A DNA stretch of 64,000 nt from Microbacterium ginsengisoli. GTDB lineage: Bacteria > Actinomycetota > Actinomycetes > Actinomycetales > Microbacteriaceae. The DNA lies in NCBI RefSeq assembly GCF_000956535.1, contig NZ_JYIY01000080.1:186001-250000 (forward strand), in the 5' to 3' direction. Made by a program: the position numbers and the translations under genes. Positions 27,065 through 34,847 of this stretch are shown one piece after another. Below the pieces are notes generated by a model. The model saw nothing but the letters and a program-made list of their open reading frames with translations. It had not been told where the DNA came from and did no database searches. How positions within the stretch are numbered: the stretch's first letter is position 1; each line of letters starts with the position of its first letter.

Positions 27065-27958
27065 TCAGAACTTTCCGCCCATCTCGTGCAGGCGCTCGAC
27101 CCGATCGGGGATGGGCGGATGCGTCGCGAACAGGCGCGACATCCCTCCGCCGCGCAGCGGATTCGCGATCCACAGATGCGCCATGGAGGTGTTCGGCTTC
27201 TGCAGCACGGTGCTCGCGCCCTCGAGCTTCTCGAGCGCCGATGCGAGACCCTCGGGGTCACGGGTCGTGAGGGCGCTGGTCGCGTCGGCGAGGTATTCGC
27301 GCTGACGGGAGATCGCGGCCTGCACGCCCGCCGCGAGCAGCGGCGCGACGATCGCGGCGACGAGCCCGAACACGAGGAACAGCGCCTGGGCCTGCGCGTT
27401 GTTGCTGTTGTTGCGGCGCATGCTTCCGAAGAACGCCATGCGCATGAGCATGTCGGCGATGAGGCCGACGGCGACGACGAGACCGAAGACGAGCAGCGAC
27501 ACCCGGATGTCGTAGTTGCGGATGTGGCCGAGCTCGTGCGCGAGCACGCCTTCGAGCTCGCGGTCGGTCATCAGCTCGAAGAGCCCGGTGGTCACGGTGA
27601 TCGCGGCCTTGTCGGGCGAGCGGCCCGTGGCGAAGGCGTTCGGCGCCGGGTCGTCGACGACGTAGAGCGTCGGCATCGGCGTGCCGGTCGTGATGCACAG
27701 GTTCTCGACGAGCCGGTAGTACCGCGGCGCCTGCTCGCGCGTGACCTCGAACGCACCCGAGAGCGCGAGTGCCTCACGGCTGGCGGCGAAGTACTGGATG
27801 CCGGCGTACCCGGCCGCGAAGACGAGCACGAAGGCCGTCACCCACCAGTTGCCCGACATCAGCCAGCCGGCGACCAGACCGATCAGCCCGATGAAGACGA
27901 CGAAGCCGACGAGGATGAACCAGGTGTTGCGCTTGTTCGCGGCGATCGCCGAATACAC
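27065..27958 (-). CDS. htpX: Zinc metalloprotease HtpX (M48)
   Basis: The 297-residue product has two N-terminal membrane helices, the zinc motif HELGH at 141-145, a second helix pair and the third-ligand region REYLADATSALTTRDP. M48B proteases degrade damaged membrane proteins. It follows lemA by 18 bases and is probably co-transcribed; the lemA-htpX pair is common. Between the catalytic motif and the third ligand lies an Asn-rich loop, RRNNSNNAQAQ. Confidence 0.95.
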   Translation of the reverse strand: MYSAIAANKRNTWFILVGFVVFIGLIGLVAGWLMSGNWWVTAFVLVFAAGYAGIQYFAASREALALSGAFEVTREQAPRYYRLVENLCITTGTPMPTLYVVDDPAPNAFATGRSPDKAAITVTTGLFELMTDRELEGVLAHELGHIRNYDIRVSLLVFGLVVAVGLIADMLMRMAFFGSMRRNNSNNAQAQALFLVFGLVAAIVAPLLAAGVQAAISRQREYLADATSALTTRDPEGLASALEKLEGASTVLQKPNTSMAHLWIANPLRGGGMSRLFATHPPIPDRVERLHEMGGKF

Positions 27959-27976
27959 GCGTGCCTCGCGCCGCGA

Positions 27977-28543
27977 TCAGAACTGGATGCGGGGCGGCTC
28001 GGCGATCGACGCGCCGTCGACCACCTCGAAGAACTCGCGCGGCGTGAAGCCGAGGTTGCGGGCGAACAGGTTGTTCGGGAACACCTTGATTTTGGTGTTC
28101 AGTTCTCGCACGCCGCCGTTGTAGAACCGGCGGGACGCCTGGATCTTGTCCTCGGTGTCGACGAGCTGCTGCTGAAGCTGCAGGAAGTTCTGGCTCGCCT
28201 GCAGCTGCGGGTAGGCCTCGGCGACCGCGAAGATCGACTTCAGCGCCTGCTGCATGTGCCCCTCGGCCACGCCGGCCTCACCGGGCGAGGAGGCGCTGAT
28301 CGTCTCGGCCCGCGCCTGCGTGACGTTCTCGAACACCGCCTTCTCATGGGCCGCGTAGCCCTTGACGGTCTCGATCAGGTTCGGGAGCAGGTCGGCGCGT
28401 CTCTTCAGCTGCACCGTGATGTCGCTCCACGCCTCATCGACGCGCACTCCGAGCTGCACCAGCCCGTTGTAGGTCGCCCACAGGTAGATCCCCACGATCA
28501 CCAGCAGGGCGACGATGATCAGAACCGGGATGAGCCATTCCAT
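27977..28543 (-). CDS. lemA: LemA family protein
   Basis: The 188-residue product has one N-terminal membrane helix (about 4-24) and the long antiparallel helices of LemA: YNGLVQLGVRVDEAWSDI, LKRRADLLPNLIETVKGYAAHEK, and the closing ASRRFYNGGVRELNTKI and FPNNLFARNLGF. Function is unsettled; it may assist the neighbouring membrane protease. GGAG precedes the ATG by nine bases and a TAGTAT -10 element lies about 30 bases upstream. Confidence 0.94.
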   Translation of the reverse strand: MEWLIPVLIIVALLVIVGIYLWATYNGLVQLGVRVDEAWSDITVQLKRRADLLPNLIETVKGYAAHEKAVFENVTQARAETISASSPGEAGVAEGHMQQALKSIFAVAEAYPQLQASQNFLQLQQQLVDTEDKIQASRRFYNGGVRELNTKIKVFPNNLFARNLGFTPREFFEVVDGASIAEPPRIQF

Positions 28544-28573
28544 CTCGATCGACTCCGTTCGCGTAGTGCCCTC

Positions 28574-28579
28574 ATACTA
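28574..28579 (-). promoter_or_regulatory. -10 hexamer TAGTAT of lemA-htpX
   Basis: On the minus strand TAGTAT lies 30 bases before the lemA ATG, leaving a short leader with its own GGAG site. Confidence 0.5.
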
Positions 28580-28624
28580 GTGGCGCCCTCGGGCGTGATG
28601 ATGCGCTCGCGGCAGACTCTGGGT

Positions 28625-29938
28625 CTACTCCCCGAGGACGCGTCGGAGGTAGCGGTTGCGGAAGACCCGATCGGGGTCGAGCCGGTCGCGCAGGGCCGTG
28701 AAGTCGTCGAACCGAGGGTAGGCGGGGCGCAGGTCATCGGCGGTGCGCGTATGCATCTTGCCCCAGTGGGGACGCCCGTCGAAGGTGCGCAGCAGCTCCT
28801 CGATCGGTTCGAAGTAGGTGGCCGGGTTCTCCCGCCAGTAGCGGTGCACGGCGATGTAGCCGGTGGCGCGGCCCGAAGCCGTCGAGAGCCATAGGTCGTC
28901 GGATGCCGCGATCCGCACCTCGATCGGGAACGACACCCGGTACCGGCGCTCGTCGATGAGCGCGCGCACGGCGTCGAATGCCTCGGCGAGGCGCTCGGCG
29001 GGCACGGCGTACTCCATCTCGCGGAACCGCACGCCCCGGTGCTGCGTGAACACGGCGGTGGAGGCATCCGTGTACTCGCGTCGCCCCGTGACCTTCGCTG
29101 CGAGGCGCGACAGCGGCGGGGTGATCGCCGGCACGGCGCGGCCGAGAGCGCACACGGCGGTGAAGACGCCGTTGGAGAGCAGCTCCTCGTCGAGGAACTT
29201 CGCGACGCGGGGCAGCGGATGGCGCACGGCGCTCTCCGGCAAGCGGGTGTTGGTCTTCAGGAGTCCCACGTCGGTGTGCGGGAACCAGTAGAACTCGACA
29301 TGATCGGATGCCGCGGCCCGGTCGGCGAACGTCGCCACGACGTCGTCGATCGGCTCGGGGTGCTCGACGGCGTGCAGCACGAACGCGGGCACGAGTCGCA
29401 GGGTGACCTCGACGAGGATGCCGAGCGCGCCGAGTCCGAGTGCGACCGCCGGAAGCAGATCGGCGTTCTCGGTGTCGTCGACGGTGAGGAACTCACCCTC
29501 GCCGGTGACCAGCGTGACCCCCGCGACCTGGGTCGCGATGCCGCCGAACGCGGCGCCGGTGCCGTGGGTGCCGGTGGAGATCGCCCCGGAGATCGACTGC
29601 CGGTCGATGTCGCCGAGGTTCGCCATGGCGAGGCCGTAGGGCGCGAGCAGCTTCGGGATGCGGTGCAGGCGGGTGCCGGCGCGGAAGGTCGCGAGCCGCC
29701 GCTCGCGGTCGACCCGCACGAGCCCGGTGAGGTCGCTGAGGTCGAGCAGCACGCCGGGCGCGACGGCGATGCCGCTGAAGCTGTGCCCGGCACCGACGGC
29801 CTTCACCGGCAGGCCGCGTGTGCGGGCGGCGAGCACCGAGCGGCGTACGGCGTCGGGCGTCGCGGGGTACTCGACCCGCGCCGGGCGCACGCTCTCGGTG
29901 CGCCCCCAGTTCGTCCAGGTGCCGCCGGGTCGTGTCAC
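28625..29938 (-). CDS. FAD-dependent D-arabinono-1,4-lactone oxidase family protein
   Basis: The 437-residue product is a VAO/ALO-type flavin oxidase. The FAD-binding region has AVGAGHSFSGIAVAPG (about 48-63) and SGAISTGTHGTG, and the C-terminal ALO domain carries the substrate-pocket motif HWGKMHT near residue 410. Relatives oxidise sugar lactones or alditols with O2, giving peroxide. The GTG start overlaps the stop of the upstream aldolase-fold gene (GTGA), so the two are coupled and probably act on linked metabolites; that substrate is unknown. Confidence 0.9.
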   Translation of the reverse strand: MTRPGGTWTNWGRTESVRPARVEYPATPDAVRRSVLAARTRGLPVKAVGAGHSFSGIAVAPGVLLDLSDLTGLVRVDRERRLATFRAGTRLHRIPKLLAPYGLAMANLGDIDRQSISGAISTGTHGTGAAFGGIATQVAGVTLVTGEGEFLTVDDTENADLLPAVALGLGALGILVEVTLRLVPAFVLHAVEHPEPIDDVVATFADRAAASDHVEFYWFPHTDVGLLKTNTRLPESAVRHPLPRVAKFLDEELLSNGVFTAVCALGRAVPAITPPLSRLAAKVTGRREYTDASTAVFTQHRGVRFREMEYAVPAERLAEAFDAVRALIDERRYRVSFPIEVRIAASDDLWLSTASGRATGYIAVHRYWRENPATYFEPIEELLRTFDGRPHWGKMHTRTADDLRPAYPRFDDFTALRDRLDPDRVFRNRYLRRVLGE

Positions 29939-31161
29939 AGGAACGCCTTTCCCTCACCGCGGTAGGTCGCGGCCTCCCCCACGACGGCTCCCGCCGCCAC
30001 GATCGCGAATCGCTCGACGCGCTCCGACAGCTCACCGCTCTTCGCGTGCCGGAACCACACCCGGTCGCCCACCCGCAGCGTCCGCGCCGCCGGCCCCTGC
30101 ACCGGGGTCTGCACCTCGCCGGTGCCCTCGCGACCGAGGGTGCGCAGTCCTTCCGGCCACACCGGCGCGGGCTGCCGCGACGCGACCGGCGGGCCCGAGG
30201 CGACCCAGCCGCCGCCGAGCAGCGTCGCGATGTCGTCGGTCGGCCGACGGACCACGTCGAGGGCGAAGGATGCCGCCGGCGCCGGGTCGAACGCGCGGTA
30301 GCGCGAGAACAGATGCCCCGCGAACAGGCCGCTGCCGGCGGTGAGCTCGGTGACCGCGGCATCCGATGACGTGTACTCCAGCGACCCGGTGCCGCCGCCG
30401 TTGACGAACTCGAGCGGCGCGATGCGCGTGACCGCCGCCACGATGGCCTGCCGCCGTTCGCGCAGCTCGTCTCCCGAGGAGCGCTGCATCCAGCGGATCA
30501 CGGGGTCCGACGGGCCCTCGGCGTCGGGCTGGCCGGCGATCTGCGCCTCGTACATCATGAGTCCGGTCAGGCGGAAGCCGGGTCGCGCCGCGATGTGCCG
30601 GGCGAAGCGGGCGACGTCGTCGGCGTCGTGCAGCGGCGAGCGCCGCACCCCGATGTGCCCGAGTGCGCGGCTGCGCCACGAGGCATCCGCGTCGATCGCC
30701 ACCCGCACCTCGGGTCGCGTCGCGGGAGATGCGACCGCGTCGACCAGGTCGAGCTGGGCCGGGCCGTCGACCATGAGCGTCACGCGCGCGGATGCCGCCT
30801 CCGAGGCGACGAGCGCGGCGAGCGCCGCCCGATCGGCGGTCGGGTATCCGACGACGACATCGTCGTGGGTGTCGGCGAGCCACAGCGCCTCGGCGAGAGT
30901 GAACGCGAGGATGCCGCGATAGCCCGGTAGGGCGAGGAGCGCATCGAGCGCCTCGCGCACACGCAGGGACTTGCTGGCGACGCGGATCGGCATACCGCCG
31001 GCGCGCGCGATCATGTCGAGCGCGTTGTAGCGCAGCGCTTCGAGACCGAGCACGGCGACGGGGGCGGAGCGGTCGGCGGTGGCGGCCGTGAGCGAGGGCC
31101 AGTAGGCCGCGGGCTGACGCCACGGCTCGCCGACGGGCGCCGCGAGCAGATCGATCGTCAT
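29935..31161 (-). CDS. Amino acid deaminase/aldolase (alanine racemase N-terminal fold)
   Basis: The 408-residue product belongs to the fold-type III PLP enzymes: the Schiff-base lysine is K64 in IRVASKSLRV, and later segments GLMMYEAQIAG, EFVNGGGTGSLEYT and ELTAGSGLFAGHLF match the family annotated amino acid deaminase/aldolase, related to D-threonine aldolase. The C-terminal beta domain includes GDRVWFRHAKSGELSERV. The true substrate is not known. GGAG lies about ten bases before the ATG. First gene of a coupled pair with the lactone-oxidase-like gene. Confidence 0.88.
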   Translation of the reverse strand: MTIDLLAAPVGEPWRQPAAYWPSLTAATADRSAPVAVLGLEALRYNALDMIARAGGMPIRVASKSLRVREALDALLALPGYRGILAFTLAEALWLADTHDDVVVGYPTADRAALAALVASEAASARVTLMVDGPAQLDLVDAVASPATRPEVRVAIDADASWRSRALGHIGVRRSPLHDADDVARFARHIAARPGFRLTGLMMYEAQIAGQPDAEGPSDPVIRWMQRSSGDELRERRQAIVAAVTRIAPLEFVNGGGTGSLEYTSSDAAVTELTAGSGLFAGHLFSRYRAFDPAPAASFALDVVRRPTDDIATLLGGGWVASGPPVASRQPAPVWPEGLRTLGREGTGEVQTPVQGPAARTLRVGDRVWFRHAKSGELSERVERFAIVAAGAVVGEAATYRGEGKAFL

Positions 31162-31256
31162 CGTGCCGTGCTCCTCGTCGCCGGTGGCCGCATGCGCTCA
31201 GCCTAGGCCGCGGCGACCCGCACCGTGACGTGCGTGCTGTGCGGGTGCGTCGTGCC

Positions 31257-31262
31257 TACGCT
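31257..31262 (+). promoter_or_regulatory. -10 hexamer TACGCT, leaderless start
   Basis: TACGCT is exactly six bases before GTG 31269 of the DUF6328 gene. Confidence 0.6.
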
Positions 31263-31268
31263 GTGCAC

Positions 31269-31802
31269 GTGAGCACTGATGAAGGCGCGCCGCAGCGCAT
31301 CGAGAGCCGGCATGGAGTGAGCGACGCCGACGACGCCGTCCCGGGCGACGGTCGGTTCGAGACGGCCACCGAGAAGTCCGATCGCAACTGGACCGACATC
31401 CTTCAGGAGTTGCGCGCCACGCAGACCGGCACGCAGATCCTCACCGGCTTCCTGCTCGCGGTCGCCTTCCAGCCGATGTTCCAGACACTCGACGCGTTCG
31501 CCCGCACGTTCTACCTGTGCCTGGTGACCCTCGCGGGCATCGCCACGCTGCTGGGCCTCACGCCGATCATCATGCACCGTCGCCTCTTCCGCCATCACGA
31601 GAAGGCGCGGCTCGTCGTGATCGGCAACGTCTTCCTGCTCGCCACCCTCGCGGTCGTCTCGCTGCTCGTCGCGGGGGTCGCCGCGTTCCTGTTCGGCGTG
31701 ACGGCGGGGCTGCCCGCGGGCGCGGTCGCCCTCGGTGTGACCCTCGCTGCCGTGGCCGTCATCTGGTTCGCTGTGCCGCGGCTCGGGCGCACCCCGAGCT
31801 GA
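31269..31802 (+). CDS. DUF6328 family membrane protein
   Basis: The 177-residue product has about 45 polar N-terminal residues, the conserved lead-in WTDILQELRATQTGTQILTGFLL, and four hydrophobic helices; two His-Arg-rich spots (MHRRLFRHHEK) face the cytoplasm. This matches DUF6328, an actinobacterial membrane family of unknown function. GTG is chosen from the promoter spacing. A palindromic hairpin follows. Confidence 0.85.
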   Translation: MSTDEGAPQRIESRHGVSDADDAVPGDGRFETATEKSDRNWTDILQELRATQTGTQILTGFLLAVAFQPMFQTLDAFARTFYLCLVTLAGIATLLGLTPIIMHRRLFRHHEKARLVVIGNVFLLATLAVVSLLVAGVAAFLFGVTAGLPAGAVALGVTLAAVAVIWFAVPRLGRTPS

Positions 31803-31824
31803 GTGGCGGGGCGCGGCATCCGTC

Positions 31825-31842
31825 GACTGCCGATCGGCAGTC
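31825..31842 (+). terminator. Palindromic hairpin after the DUF6328 gene
   Basis: GACTGCC-GATC-GGCAGTC is a perfect 18-base palindrome starting 23 bases after the stop. Confidence 0.55.
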
Positions 31843-31884
31843 AGCGACGACCCGGCGCCCCCGAAGCCGGAGCACGGTGGGGTG

Positions 31885-31957
31885 TGCCCCCGCTGGGACT
31901 CGAACCCAGACTGAAGCGATTTTAAGTCGCCTGCCTCTGCCATTGGGCTACGGGGGC
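31885..31957 (-). tRNA. tRNA with UAA anticodon, class I (short variable loop)
   Basis: A 73-base cloverleaf reads on the minus strand: acceptor GCCCCCG/CGGGGGC (7 perfect pairs), D-arm with GG in the loop, anticodon stem GGCGA/TCGCT with one G-T pair, loop CTTAAAA, five-base variable loop TCAGT, T-arm CTGGG-TTCGAGT-CCCAG and discriminator A. The anticodon is TAA, which reads the codon UUA, so it would be called tRNA-Leu. Bacterial tRNA-Leu normally has a long variable arm (class II), and this one does not. CCA is not encoded. It is convergent with DUF6328 and lies after the AAA ATPase gene. Confidence 0.85.
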
Positions 31958-31989
31958 CCGCCCCCACCCTAGGACAGCGACACGCGCCG

Positions 31990-33264
31990 TCAGAGGCGGG
32001 CGAGCGCGACGATGTCCTCCTCGAACTCGGTCGTCACCTCGCGCGAGACCGTGGCGCGGGTGCCGCCGAGCGCCCGCAGGTAGTCGTCCGTGCCGACCGC
32101 GTCGCCCGTGTCGCCGGACGCGAGGGCGCGCGCAAGAGCCTCCTGCGATGCGCGCCGCGCGGCGTACTCGATGTCGGCGGGGGTGAGTCCGTCGCTGGCG
32201 TCGACGAGAGCCGAGACATCCACGTCGCCCGCGACGTCGACAGGGATGTACCGACCCCAGATCGCGCGGCGCGCCTCCGCGTCCGGCAGGCCGATCGGCA
32301 GCACGTAGTCGAAGCGTCCGTGCCGCAGGAACGCGGCGTCGAGTGCGCGGATGAAGTTCGTCGCACAGATGAGCAGCCGGCCGTCCCGCTCACGGAACTC
32401 CGCGACGAGCTTCAGCAGCTCGTTCGTGACCCCCTGCGTGGGCGACGGCGGCGTGCCGCCCCGGTGAGCCGCGATCTCCTCGACCTCATCGATGAAGACG
32501 ACCGCGTGCTCGAGCTGGTCGATCGCCTCGAACGTGGCACGCAGGGCGCCGGCCATCCCCCGCGCGCTGTCGCCGAGCCGCGAGGGGAAGACTTCGACGA
32601 ACGGCCAGTCGAGACGGGATGCCACGGCCCGCGCGAAAGTCGTCTTGCCGGTGCCGGGCGGTCCGAACAGCATGACCGCCCGCGGCGGCACCACCCCGAA
32701 GCGCTCGGCGAGCTCCGGCTGCGCGAGCGGCGTCACGAGTCGCTCCTCGAGGATCGTCTTCTCCGTCGTCATGCCCGCGACCGCGTTCCAGAGGTGGCGC
32801 GGCAGAATGCGACCACCCAGCTCCTTCAGCACGTCGAGCTCGCGGCGCTGCACGGGGAGCTGGCGCTCCAGGTAGCGCACCGCTCGATGCACGACGAAGG
32901 AGTTCTGCGTGAACGGCTCGACCCGCTGCCCCTCCGGCACCAGCACCGACAGTGTGCCGAGCCCGAGCGGCGCCATCCGGCGCTCGAGCGCATCGAGCAG
33001 GGCGCCGCTGATCTCGCCCGCGGCATCCGTCTCGCGCACCCCGAAGAACACCACCCATCCCTGCGCGTGGGCGGCGCGGCCGACAGCGGCCCCGACGATG
33101 TCGTCACCGCGCACCGCGACCACCGCGTGGTCGGCCTGGCAGGAGGCCACGACCTCGGCCAGCGAGTAGATCGGCGTTGCACCTTCGCCCGTCACGTGGC
33201 CCCACAACCGCACGAGCTGGTCGAGATCGTCGCCGTGGAAGTCGCGGATGTGCACCTTGGTCAC
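31990..33264 (-). CDS. AAA+ ATPase with N-terminal GNAT-like domain
   Basis: The 424-residue product joins two modules. Residues 1-130 look like a GNAT acetyltransferase fold (KVHIRDFHGDDLDQLVRLW at the front, then AVVAVRGDDIVGAAVGR). Residues 165-424 are an AAA+ ATPase with Walker A GPPGTGKT (201-208), Walker B VVFIDEVEE (255-263), sensor LICATNFI and LRHGRFD with arginine-finger-like residues. GAGGAGG is well placed before GTG 33264. The AAA part resembles 26S-regulatory/FtsH-type unfoldases without a protease. Function unknown; a substrate-modifying or remodelling role is inference. The canonical acetyl-CoA loop is poor. Confidence 0.85.
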   Translation of the reverse strand: MTKVHIRDFHGDDLDQLVRLWGHVTGEGATPIYSLAEVVASCQADHAVVAVRGDDIVGAAVGRAAHAQGWVVFFGVRETDAAGEISGALLDALERRMAPLGLGTLSVLVPEGQRVEPFTQNSFVVHRAVRYLERQLPVQRRELDVLKELGGRILPRHLWNAVAGMTTEKTILEERLVTPLAQPELAERFGVVPPRAVMLFGPPGTGKTTFARAVASRLDWPFVEVFPSRLGDSARGMAGALRATFEAIDQLEHAVVFIDEVEEIAAHRGGTPPSPTQGVTNELLKLVAEFRERDGRLLICATNFIRALDAAFLRHGRFDYVLPIGLPDAEARRAIWGRYIPVDVAGDVDVSALVDASDGLTPADIEYAARRASQEALARALASGDTGDAVGTDDYLRALGGTRATVSREVTTEFEEDIVALARL

Positions 33265-33385
33265 TCGGGCCTCCTCGGGCGCAGCCGCCGGACCCGAGGC
33301 ACCTGTGCCCCGCGGCGGGAAGCCCAGCGTGGCATACGGCACGCGCACCCCGCCAGCGGTGCGGCCGGGAGTATCCGAAGAATGC

Positions 33386-33421
33386 GGAACGCCGCGGCAT
33401 CCGAAGATGTCGCGGCGTTCC
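33386..33421 (-). terminator. Hairpin terminator after ndh
   Basis: GGAACGCCGCG (33386-33396) pairs perfectly with CGCGGCGTTCC (33411-33421), 13 bases downstream of the ndh stop. Confidence 0.8.
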
Positions 33422-33434
33422 GTGAGACGTACGC

Positions 33435-34847
33435 CTACTTCGCGGCGGCGGCCTTCTCGGCGACCGGCGCCTTCTCGGCGGCCGGCTTCGCGGGCGCCTC
33501 AGCCGGCTGCGGCGGACGCGGGCGCGACGCGAACTCGTCGAAGAAGCGGCGCGGCGTCTGCACGGCCTCGAGGTTCACCACGTCGCGACCGAGCCAGAAG
33601 TTGTTCCACCAGCCCCACAGCACGCGCCACTTGCGCTCCCACGACGGCATCGCGAGACCGTGGTAGCCACGGTGGGCACCCCAGGCGAGGAAGCCCTTGA
33701 GGGCGATGTTGCCCGACTGGAACACACCGTTGTAGAGGCCGAGACCGGCCACGGCGCCCAGGTTCTTGTGGATGTAGTCCTTCGGCAGCTCGCCGCGCAG
33801 CACCGCGGTGAGGTTCTTCGCGAGCTGCTTGGCCTGACGCACCGCGTGCTGGGCGTTCGGCACGCAGAAGCCGCCGACACCGCCACCGGTGAGATCGGGC
33901 ACCGCCGCGACGTCGCCCGCCGCCCAGGCGCCCTCGACGACGTTGCCGTCGGCGTCGATCACGCGCAGGTCGCCCTGCGTCGTGATGCGTCCGCGCTGCT
34001 CGCTGGGCAGGTCGCTGCCCTTGACGACCTGCGGGTTGGCCATGACGCCCGCGGTCCACACGATGATGTCGGTCGAGATGACCTCGCCGGTCGAGAGCTC
34101 TACGTTGCCGTCGACGGCCCCGGTAACCTGGGTGTCGAGGTGCACGTACGCACCGCGCTTCGCGAGGTCCTTCAGAACCCACTCGCTCGTCTTCAGCGAC
34201 ACCTCGGGCATGATGCGGCCCATCGCCTCGATGAGGTGGAAGTGCGTCTCGTCGAACGTCAGCTGCGGGTACTTCTTCAGCAGCGACGACGCGAAGTTGC
34301 GCAGTTCGGCGAAGGTCTCGATGCCGGCGAATCCGCCACCGACCACGACGACGGTGAGCAGACGCTCCCGCTCGGGTCCGGGCGGCAGCGCCGCGGCCTT
34401 GTCGAAGTTCGAGAGGAGCTTGTCACGCACCCACACGGCCTCCTCGATCGCCTTCATGCCGATCGCGTTGTCGGCGATGCCGGGGATCGGGAAGGTGCGC
34501 GAGACCGAGCCCGCGGTGACGACGATCTGGTCGTACTCGAGCTCCCACGCCTCGCCCTCGGACGGGGTGATGGTGGCGACCTTGTGGGCGTGATCGATCT
34601 TCGTCACTCGGGCGGTGACGACTTCGGTCGACGCCAGGTGGCGACGCAGGGCGACGACCGCGTGACGCGCCTCGATCGACCCGGCCGCGACCTCGGGGAG
34701 GAACGGCAGGTAGGTCATGTAGGGAAGCGGGTCGACGACGGTGACCTGAGCCTCACCCTTGCGGAGGTGCTTCTCGAGCTTCCACGCGGTGTAGAAGCCG
34801 GCGTAGCCGCCTCCGACGATCAAGATCCTGGGCACGGTGTTAGTCAC
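33435..34847 (-). CDS. ndh: Type II NADH dehydrogenase
   Basis: The 470-residue product is a non-proton-pumping NADH:quinone oxidoreductase on the inner face of the membrane. The FAD site GGGYAGFYTA is at 12-21, the NADH site VVVGGGFAGIETFAEL lies mid-protein, and WAAGDVAAVPDL is the second flavin motif. The last 28 residues are an Ala/Pro/Lys tail that is not part of the family fold. GTG 34847 overlaps the end of the S8 protease gene, with AGGAG eleven bases upstream inside the protease C-terminal codons. It is the last gene of the eno-ftsB-DUF501-protease-ndh chain. Confidence 0.94.
   Translation of the reverse strand: MTNTVPRILIVGGGYAGFYTAWKLEKHLRKGEAQVTVVDPLPYMTYLPFLPEVAAGSIEARHAVVALRRHLASTEVVTARVTKIDHAHKVATITPSEGEAWELEYDQIVVTAGSVSRTFPIPGIADNAIGMKAIEEAVWVRDKLLSNFDKAAALPPGPERERLLTVVVVGGGFAGIETFAELRNFASSLLKKYPQLTFDETHFHLIEAMGRIMPEVSLKTSEWVLKDLAKRGAYVHLDTQVTGAVDGNVELSTGEVISTDIIVWTAGVMANPQVVKGSDLPSEQRGRITTQGDLRVIDADGNVVEGAWAAGDVAAVPDLTGGGVGGFCVPNAQHAVRQAKQLAKNLTAVLRGELPKDYIHKNLGAVAGLGLYNGVFQSGNIALKGFLAWGAHRGYHGLAMPSWERKWRVLWGWWNNFWLGRDVVNLEAVQTPRRFFDEFASRPRPPQPAEAPAKPAAEKAPVAEKAAAAK

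Noticed and set aside
31885-31957. Integration (attachment) site at the tRNA
   Set aside because: There is no integrase, no duplicated tRNA 3' end and no foreign-looking gene nearby.
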